37,548 nt of DNA from Limnohabitans sp. DM1 (lineage in GTDB: Bacteria; Pseudomonadota; Gammaproteobacteria; Burkholderiales; Burkholderiaceae_C): positions 1 through 37,548 of the forward strand of contig NZ_CXOO01000012.1 of the NCBI RefSeq assembly GCF_001269385.1, in the 5' to 3' direction. Shown here piece by piece: positions 31,844 to 37,548 of this stretch. The notes beneath the pieces were generated by a model, which did not search any database, was not told the DNA's origin, and worked only from the letters and a program-made list of their open reading frames with translations. Each line of letters starts with the position of its first letter. Position 1 is the stretch's first letter. Position numbers and translations under genes: made by a program.

Positions 31844-34225
31844 ATGGGTGCTTCCGATTTCGCCAACCTGCCCCACATTGGGGAATCCCTCCGCCGCAAG
31901 GAGGACTACCGTTTCCTGACCGGCGCGGGCCAGTACACCGACGACATCGTGCTGGCCAATATGGCCCAGTGCTACTTTGTCCGTTCGCCCCACGCACACG
32001 CCAAAATCCGCAGCATCGATAAATCGGCGGCTCTGGCAGCGCCGGGTGTCATCGGTATTTTGGATGGCCAGGACGTGGCCGCTGACAAGATCAATGGTTT
32101 GCCTTGCGGCTGGTTGATCACCAGCACCAACGGCGAACCCATGAAAGAGCCGCCACACCCCATTTTGGCCTTCGAAAAAGTGCGTTATGTGGGCGACCAC
32201 GTCGCCATGGTCGTGGCCGAAACTTACGAACAAGCCCGCAATGCCGCCGAATTGGTGGTGGTGGATTACGAACCCTTGGCTGCGGTGGTGGATGTGCGTG
32301 ATGCGCAAGCCCCGGGCGCACCTGTGATCCACGACATTGCCTCCAACAACCAGTGCTACAAATGGGCCATTGGTGACAAGGCGGCCGTCGATGCCACATT
32401 TGCCAATGCTGCGCATGTGACCAAGCTTGACTTGGTCAACAACCGTTTGGCCCCCAACCCCATGGAGCCGCGTGCGGCCATCGGGCACTACAACCGGGCC
32501 GGTGACGATTACACCCTGTATGTCTCCAACCAGAACCCGCACGTCGAGCGATTGCTTTTGACGGCATTTGTGATGGGCCTGCCCGAACACAAAGTTCGTG
32601 TGATTGCGCCCGATGTGGGCGGCGGCTTTGGTGCCAAGATTTATCTGTATGCAGAAGATGTGTGCCTGACTTGGGCCTCCAAAAAGCTCAACCGCCCCAT
32701 CAAGTGGAACTGCGACCGTTCTGAAGCGTTCCTGTCTGACGCCCATGGCCGTGACCACGTCAGCCATGCAGAGTTGGCCATGGACAAGGATGGCAAGTTC
32801 TTGGGTTTCCGCGTCCACACCGATGCCAACCTGGGCGCGTACCTGTCGACGTTCTCAACGGCCGTTCCGACCATCCTTTACGCCACATTGCTGGCCGGTC
32901 AGTACAAAACGCCACAGGTCTATGTGGAGGTCGACGCATGGTTCACCAACACAGCGCCCGTGGATGCCTACCGAGGCGCAGGTCGACCCGAGGCGACCTA
33001 CTTGCTTGAGCGCATCGTGTCTCGCGCGGCTTGGGAAATGGGTCTGTCTCAAGACGAAATTCGCCGTCGCAATTTCATCACCGAGTTCCCTTACCAGACA
33101 CCGGTTGCCTTGCAGTACGACACCGGTGACTTCCACGCCTGCCTGAAACAAGCCAATGAATTGGCCGATGTGGCGGGTCTTGAGCAACGCAAGGCGCAAT
33201 CCAAAGCCAAAGGCTTGTTGCGTGGTTTGGGTTATTCCAGCTACATCGAGGCTTGCGGCCTGGCCCCTTCCAATGTGGCAGGTGCTCTGGGTGCGCGTGC
33301 AGGCTTGTTTGAGTGCGGTGAAGTGCGTGTGCATCCCACTGGCAGCGTGACCGTTTTCACCGGTTCGCACAGCCACGGCCAAGGCCACGAAACCACGTTT
33401 GCACAGGTGGTGGCCGCTCGCTTGGGCCTCTCGCCCGAGCAAGTGGACATCGTGCACGGAGACACGGGCCGGGTGCCCTTTGGCATGGGCACTTATGGTT
33501 CGCGCTCCATCTCGGTGGGCGGTGCAGCCATCATGCGGGCGTTGGACAAAATTGAGGCCAAAGCCAAGAAAATTGCGGCTCACCTGATGGAAGCCAGCGA
33601 TGCCGATGTGGACTTTGCCGGTGGTGAATTCAAGGTCAAGGGCACGGACAAAATGGTCACTTTTGGCCAAGTGGCCCTGACCGCCTATGTGCCCCACAAC
33701 TACCCGCTGGACAAGTTGGAGCCCGGTCTCAATGAAACAGCCTTCTATGACCCGACCAACTTCACCTTCCCGGCCGGCACCTACATTTGCGAGGTCGAAG
33801 TCGATCCGGCCACAGGCCAAGTTCATGTGGACAGGTTCACTGCGGTGGATGACTTTGGCACCATCATCAACCCGATGATTGTGGAAGGCCAGGTCCACGG
33901 TGGCTTGGTTCAGGGCATCGGTCAAGCGCTGCTGGAGCACTGCGTGTACGACCGCGAAACCGGGCAACTGGTCACAGGTTCGTTCATGGACTACGCCATG
34001 CCCCGCGCCGACGATTTCCCTTCCTTCACGATTGGCCATGTGTGCACGCCTTGCACCACAAACCCTTTGGGCACCAAAGGTTGCGGTGAAGCTGGTGCCA
34101 TCGGCTCGCCGCCTGCGGTGATGAACGCTGTGCTCGACGCCTTGGCCCCCCTGGGCGTGAAAGACCTGGACATGCCCGCCAGCCCGAACCGGGTATGGAC
34201 CGCCATTCAACAAGCCAAAGCCTGA
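31844..34225 (+). CDS. Molybdenum hydroxylase large subunit (CoxL-like, form II type)
   Basis: A 793-residue molybdopterin-binding subunit of the xanthine dehydrogenase family. The active-site loop reads AYRGAGR at 375-381, the form II type; true CO dehydrogenases (form I) have AYRCSFR with a catalytic cysteine that is missing here. Other marks are FTGSHSHGQGHETTFAQVVA in the pterin-binding region and the catalytic glutamate in GCGEAGAIG (E749). It therefore hydroxylates an unknown substrate, perhaps an aldehyde, aromatic or N-heterocycle, and CO oxidation is unlikely. The start is the ATG at 31844 after AAGGAG. The neighbouring genes supply FeS and FAD subunits and maturation proteins. Confidence 0.92.
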   Translation: MGASDFANLPHIGESLRRKEDYRFLTGAGQYTDDIVLANMAQCYFVRSPHAHAKIRSIDKSAALAAPGVIGILDGQDVAADKINGLPCGWLITSTNGEPMKEPPHPILAFEKVRYVGDHVAMVVAETYEQARNAAELVVVDYEPLAAVVDVRDAQAPGAPVIHDIASNNQCYKWAIGDKAAVDATFANAAHVTKLDLVNNRLAPNPMEPRAAIGHYNRAGDDYTLYVSNQNPHVERLLLTAFVMGLPEHKVRVIAPDVGGGFGAKIYLYAEDVCLTWASKKLNRPIKWNCDRSEAFLSDAHGRDHVSHAELAMDKDGKFLGFRVHTDANLGAYLSTFSTAVPTILYATLLAGQYKTPQVYVEVDAWFTNTAPVDAYRGAGRPEATYLLERIVSRAAWEMGLSQDEIRRRNFITEFPYQTPVALQYDTGDFHACLKQANELADVAGLEQRKAQSKAKGLLRGLGYSSYIEACGLAPSNVAGALGARAGLFECGEVRVHPTGSVTVFTGSHSHGQGHETTFAQVVAARLGLSPEQVDIVHGDTGRVPFGMGTYGSRSISVGGAAIMRALDKIEAKAKKIAAHLMEASDADVDFAGGEFKVKGTDKMVTFGQVALTAYVPHNYPLDKLEPGLNETAFYDPTNFTFPAGTYICEVEVDPATGQVHVDRFTAVDDFGTIINPMIVEGQVHGGLVQGIGQALLEHCVYDRETGQLVTGSFMDYAMPRADDFPSFTIGHVCTPCTTNPLGTKGCGEAGAIGSPPAVMNAVLDALAPLGVKDLDMPASPNRVWTAIQQAKA

Positions 34226-34236
34226 GGAACCACAAC

Positions 34237-35028
34237 ATGTACGCATTCGCATACGAACGTCCCGCCGCATTGGCAGACGCACTGGCCAAAATCTCTGCCG
34301 GAGGTCAAGCTCTGGCAGGGGGCCAAACCTTGATCGCCTCCCTGAAGCAGCGCCTGGCCCAGCCCGGCAGTTTGGTTGACTTGGCAGGTGTCGGTGAACT
34401 GAGCGGGATCAAAAAAGAAGGCAACACCTTGGTCATTGGTGCCATGACACGCCATGAGTTTGTGGCCGACAGCGCCGAAGTGAAATCCTCCATCCCTGGA
34501 TTGGCCGCACTGGCGGGCCAAATTGGTGACCGTCAGGTTCGTGCCATGGGAACCATGGGCGGATCGGTGGCCAACAACGACCCCGCAGCTTGCTACCCCA
34601 GCGCCGTTTTGGCATTGGGCGCCACAGTGCAAACGAACAAGCGAAAAATCGCGGCTGACGATTTCTTTCAGGGCATGTACACCACGGCGCTGGAAGAAGG
34701 TGAATTGATCACCGCGATTCATTTCCCTGTGCCCCAAAAGGCGGCCTATGCCAAGTTCCGCCAAGCAGCTTCGCGCTTTGCGCTGGTGGGCGTGTTTGTC
34801 GCACAAACCGATCAAGGCGTTCGCGTGGCCATCACCGGTGCGGGCAATGGCGTGTTTCGCCATGCTGGCTTGGAAGCGGCCTTGTCGAAAAGCTTCACGG
34901 CCGAGGCTGTCGAAGGTGTGTCGATTGATGCGAATGAACTCAATGGCGACTTGCATGCCAGCGCTGCGTTCCGTGCCCAATTGATCAAGGTGCAAACACA
35001 GCGGGCGGTGCAACAAGCCAATGCGTGA
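34237..35028 (+). CDS. Molybdenum hydroxylase medium subunit, FAD-binding (CoxM type)
   Basis: A 263-residue flavoprotein subunit. The FAD-binding motifs are AGGQTLIASLKQRLAQPGSL near residues 27-46 and QVRAMGTMGGSVANNDPAAC near 110-130. Both are standard for CoxM-type subunits, which accept electrons from the iron-sulfur subunit. The start is the ATG at 34237 with GAGGA overlapping the stop of the large-subunit gene. The stop overlaps the start of the next gene by 8 bases. Gene order small-large-medium differs from the medium-small-large order of classic cox operons. Confidence 0.93.
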   Translation: MYAFAYERPAALADALAKISAGGQALAGGQTLIASLKQRLAQPGSLVDLAGVGELSGIKKEGNTLVIGAMTRHEFVADSAEVKSSIPGLAALAGQIGDRQVRAMGTMGGSVANNDPAACYPSAVLALGATVQTNKRKIAADDFFQGMYTTALEEGELITAIHFPVPQKAAYAKFRQAASRFALVGVFVAQTDQGVRVAITGAGNGVFRHAGLEAALSKSFTAEAVEGVSIDANELNGDLHASAAFRAQLIKVQTQRAVQQANA

Positions 35029-35932
35029 AACCATTCACGATTTTGTGAGCATCGATGCATTGACCCACGCCCTGGAGGGTGTGGGTTATCACGCGCCTCG
35101 TCGTCTGGCGACATCGGTCTTTTTGGCCATGAAGCTCAAAAGGCCTTTGTTGCTCGAAGGCGAACCCGGTGTTGGCAAAACAGAATTGGCCAAAGCACTG
35201 GCCAAGGTGTTGGGGCGGCCCATGCTGCGCCTGCAGTGTTACGACGGCATGGAGCAGCGCGAAGCCTTGTACGAGTGGAACCATACAGCGCAGCTGCTGC
35301 ACATGCGTGCGGCGCAAGCCACCCACACCGTGGCCGAAATCGAGCAAGAGGTCTATCAAGAGCGCTACCTGATTCGTCGGCCTTTGTTGCAGGCCTTGCA
35401 AGCGCCAGCTCCGGGTGCCGTTTTGCTGATCGATGAGGTCGACCGTGCCGATGAACCGTTTGAGGCCTTCTTGCTGGAATACCTTGGCGAATACCAAGTG
35501 AGCATTCCAGAGCTGGGCACGATCAAGGCCCAAGTGGCACCGATCACCATCCTCACCAGCAACCGCACGCGCGACCTGAACGATGCCGTGAAACGGCGTT
35601 GTCTTTACCAGTGGTTGGATTACCCTGAGCGTGAACGGGAACTGGCCATTGTGCAAAGTCAAGTGCCTGAGGCCGCACCGATGTTGACCGAAGCCGTCAC
35701 ACAATTTGTGTCTCGGCTGCGTGCGATGCCATTTGCCAATGCATTCCAGCGCTCCCCGGGCATCGCCGAGAGTGTGGAATGGGCCAAGGCACTGGTGGCA
35801 CTGGACACGCTGGAGCTTGACCCGGAAGTGATCCAGGACACGGCCGGTATCTTGTTCAAGCAGCGTGAGGATGTGGCAGCTTTGATCCCCATGATCGACG
35901 AGCTTTTGCGACCTGAGCCGCAGTCGGCTTGA
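35021..35932 (+). CDS. MoxR-family AAA+ ATPase, CoxD-like maturation factor
   Basis: A 303-residue AAA+ ATPase of the MoxR type. Walker A is GEPGVGKT at 47-54, Walker B is LLIDEVD at 135-141, and sensor 1 is in TILTSNRTRDLNDAVKRRCL. In CO dehydrogenase systems CoxD is needed to build the metal centre of the active site, acting as a chaperone together with CoxE. Its presence with a form II-like enzyme suggests that this hydroxylase also needs metal-centre maturation, such as sulfuration of molybdenum. The start overlaps the medium-subunit gene by 8 bases. Confidence 0.9.
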   Translation: MRETIHDFVSIDALTHALEGVGYHAPRRLATSVFLAMKLKRPLLLEGEPGVGKTELAKALAKVLGRPMLRLQCYDGMEQREALYEWNHTAQLLHMRAAQATHTVAEIEQEVYQERYLIRRPLLQALQAPAPGAVLLIDEVDRADEPFEAFLLEYLGEYQVSIPELGTIKAQVAPITILTSNRTRDLNDAVKRRCLYQWLDYPERERELAIVQSQVPEAAPMLTEAVTQFVSRLRAMPFANAFQRSPGIAESVEWAKALVALDTLELDPEVIQDTAGILFKQREDVAALIPMIDELLRPEPQSA

Positions 35933-35936
35933 TGCC

Positions 35937-37066
35937 ATGAAACTGGGTGACGCCCGAAGTGGCAAACTGCCTCAGAACATCGTGGGCTTGGGTCGGGCCT
36001 TGCGGCGAGCGGGTGTGCCCATTGACAGCCAAGGCATGGCGCTGGCCATTGAAGCGGCCAGCATCGTGGGTCTTGAACGAAAAGACGATCTGCACGCAGC
36101 ACTTGGCACGGTTTTGATCCATCGTCAGCAGGACATGGAGGTCTTTGACCAGTTGTTTTCGGCCTTGTTCAGAAACCCCGAACTGGCCCAGCAACTGTTG
36201 GCACAAATGTTGCCCAAGGTGCGTCAAGGCCAGCCCCCATCACGCAAAGCCAGGGTGCAAGAAGCCTTGGCTGCCACCCCCAAAAAAGAAGGCGGCCCAC
36301 GCCAAGAAAGTGAAATCCAACTGGATGCGGCCATGACCGCCAGTGACCGCCATCGACTGAAGCATGCCGATTTCGCGACACTGAACGCCAGCGAGTTCCG
36401 CCTGATTGAACGCTTGGTTCGCGACGTTCCCTTGTCTTTGGCACCGGTGCCCGGTCGCCGCACACGCGCTGGCACACGCGGCCAACGCCCACATTGGCCT
36501 GCCGCCATGCAGCAAGCAGGTCGCTCAGAGGGGGAATTGTTGTGGCTGCCTCAACGGGCGCGTCGCCCGCAGGTTTTGCCCTTGCTGGTGCTGGTCGACA
36601 TTTCGGGATCGATGGAACGCTATGCCCGATTGCTTTTGGCCTTCTTGCACCAGGCCACCCGGGCTCACCCGCGCTCTGTTTTTGCCTTTGGCACTGACCT
36701 GTCGGACCTGCGTCCTGCTTTCAAGCACAAAGACACCGATCGCATGCTGGAGGAGGCCAACACACGGATCTCTGATTTCGCCGGTGGCACCCGCTTGGGC
36801 GCGTCCTTGACCACTTTGCGCGAGCGTCATGCGCGGTGTCTGGTCGGGCGCAGAACCATGGTGCTGCTCATCAGCGATGGCTTGGACACAGGCGCACCTG
36901 AACAATTGCAGTCTGAAGTGCAGTGGCTCAAAAGGCATTGCCGCCAACTGTTTTGGCTCAATCCCCTCTTGCGCTTTGATGGCTACGCGCCGCTGGCCAG
37001 CGGTGCTCAAGTCTTGCATCAACACGCAGATGGCATGCTGGCTGTTCACAATCTCAGCAAACTTGA
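35937..37066 (+). pseudogene. VWA-domain protein, CoxE-like maturation factor, 3' end cut by IS
   Basis: About 376 native residues. The N-terminal helical region starts MKLGDARSGKLPQNIVGLGR. The von Willebrand factor A domain has a MIDAS motif DISGSM at 221-226 and later LISDGLDTGAPEQLQSEV. CoxE-type proteins partner with CoxD in maturation of the enzyme. The frame continues past the end of an ISL3-type element at 37067, adds about 14 foreign residues and stops at 37109. Only the very end of the protein is replaced, so it may still work; I list it as disrupted because the native stop is lost. Any further genes of the operon have been cut off from it. Confidence 0.8.
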
Positions 37067-37090
37067 GGCTCTGATGAATTTCAAGTGGGT
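37067..37090 (+). repeat. Terminal inverted repeat of the right ISL3-type element
   Basis: A 24-base end that agrees with the outer repeat at 461-484 at about 18 positions in inverse orientation. The stop codon of the transposase (37081-37083 on the minus strand) lies inside it. Confidence 0.75.
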
Positions 37091-37548
37091 TGCCCAGCAT
37101 GAGGATTGATAGCGTGGAAGTCGAGTCTCCCGGCGATCAAGAAGATGACAGTCTTGATCGTTGTGATTCGCGTAAACCCACGCGCACGACGCTTGGATGC
37201 CTGGAACAAACCGTTGATGGCTTCGAGGAATCCGTTGGTCTGGCGTGTCTGCGCCCAGGCCACGATGCCTTCCATATGAGCGCGGATCATCTTGGCAACG
37301 TCCTTCATCGGTTCGACCTTGGAGCGCATCACGCATGTGCACCAGTGATCCAGCATGGTTCGCACAACGTTGATCTGCTTTCGATCAAGGATCTCACGCA
37401 ACTGCTCTTTGTAGGACCACGCCCTGGCCGTGCGTTTGACGGTCATCTTGGCCATCAACGCATCCAGTTCAGCTGCCGCCTCCGGTTTGAGCTTGGCTGT
37501 GTCTTTGAGCAAAGTCCAGCGCATGCCCTTGAGAGACTTGTCGGTCTT
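37081..37548 (-). CDS. ISL3-family transposase, C-terminal part (runs off right edge)
   Basis: About 155 codons are visible, open to the window edge. The sequence MRWTLLKDTAKLKPEAAAEL, then WAQTRQTNGFLEAINGLFQA and KRRARGFTRITTIKTVIFLI is the C-terminal half of the DDE transposase of ISL3 elements; the glutamate in NGFLEAINGL is the last catalytic acidic residue. By comparison with full-length relatives about 100 to 120 residues separate what is seen here from what is seen at the left edge. Orientation is the same as that of the left copy. Confidence 0.88.
   Translation of the reverse strand, partial: KTDKSLKGMRWTLLKDTAKLKPEAAAELDALMAKMTVKRTARAWSYKEQLREILDRKQINVVRTMLDHWCTCVMRSKVEPMKDVAKMIRAHMEGIVAWAQTRQTNGFLEAINGLFQASKRRARGFTRITTIKTVIFLIAGRLDFHAINPHAGQPT

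Larger units (their letters stand above)
37067..37548 (-). mobile_element. ISL3-family insertion sequence, partial (right window edge)
   Basis: The left end is set by an inverted repeat at 37067-37090 (GGCTCTGATGAATTTCAAGT, then GGGT) that matches the repeat at 461-484. The element carries the 3' part of an ISL3-type transposase gene and runs off the right edge. The flanking 8 bases (37059-37066, AAACTTGA) differ from those at the left-edge copy (AAATAGTT). Confidence 0.85.

Noticed and set aside
31844..34225. Aerobic CO dehydrogenase (CoxL, form I)
   Set aside because: The active-site loop is AYRGAGR rather than AYRCSFR, so the cysteine that binds copper is missing. CoxD and CoxE alone do not prove CO oxidation.
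1..37548. Composite transposon bounded by the two ISL3-type copies
   Set aside because: The interior is mostly housekeeping genes, the target flanks differ, and both copies are cut by the window edge. Broken assembly at a multicopy element explains the pattern more simply.

Overview
The window looks like a chromosomal segment of a betaproteobacterium of the order Burkholderiales, most like Comamonadaceae (Limnohabitans/Rhodoferax-type). This rests on the high-GC codon use, a single-subunit CysI followed by a DUF934 gene, CysH and separate CysD and CysN genes, a Bug-type solute receptor, and the general look of the proteins. The genus is an inference. Both window ends lie inside ISL3-family insertion sequences, so this may be an assembly contig broken at repeats.

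Layout. 1-961: an ISL3-type element (running off the left edge) has inserted into an IS4-type element, which itself cut off the 5' part of an AbiEii-type gene (964-1380). 1480-6117: a flavin-binding PPOX-fold protein and the RNA helicase HrpA, whose gene carries a repetitive palindrome pair translated in frame. 6156-7774: two divergent toxin-antitoxin modules (DUF1778/GNAT and VapBC-like) placed exactly between hrpA and argA. 7787-14287: argA, a racemase with a divergent Lrp/AsnC regulator, dsbB, fpr, yggX and an mnmC with a decayed methyltransferase half. 14350-15603: a DamX-like SPOR protein.

15862-23993 is a sulfur assimilation region: TauE/SafE exporter, CysI, DUF934, CysH (APS-reductase type with an iron-sulfur cluster), CysD and CysN, followed by a 7Fe ferredoxin and a thioredoxin-reductase-like ferredoxin-NADP reductase. 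Read as a pathway: sulfate is activated to APS by CysDN, APS is reduced to sulfite by CysH, and sulfite is reduced to sulfide by CysI, probably with electrons from NADPH through the reductase and a ferredoxin. All four gaps from cysI to cysN hold a GTAGGA-type REP pair, and the gap after cysN holds a pair of another palindrome family, the one also found in hrpA.

24110-25147: a thioredoxin-like protein and a Crp/Fnr-family regulator with an FNR-like box in front. 25254-29836: a tartrate/glycerate module (TtuD-type glycerate kinase, Bug receptor, tartrate dehydrogenase, divergent LysR regulator). 29948-37066: a molybdenum hydroxylase operon (small, large and medium subunits, then CoxD and CoxE maturation proteins) with a divergent ModE-like regulator carrying a periplasmic-binding-protein-like domain. 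The last gene is cut by a second ISL3-type element at 37067.

No tRNA, rRNA or CRISPR array was seen. The observations most worth checking are the two REPIN-like repeat families (one inside hrpA, one filling the cys operon), the two toxin-antitoxin modules feeding hrpA and argA, the decayed MnmC half, and the molybdenum hydroxylase of unknown substrate with its unusual regulator.
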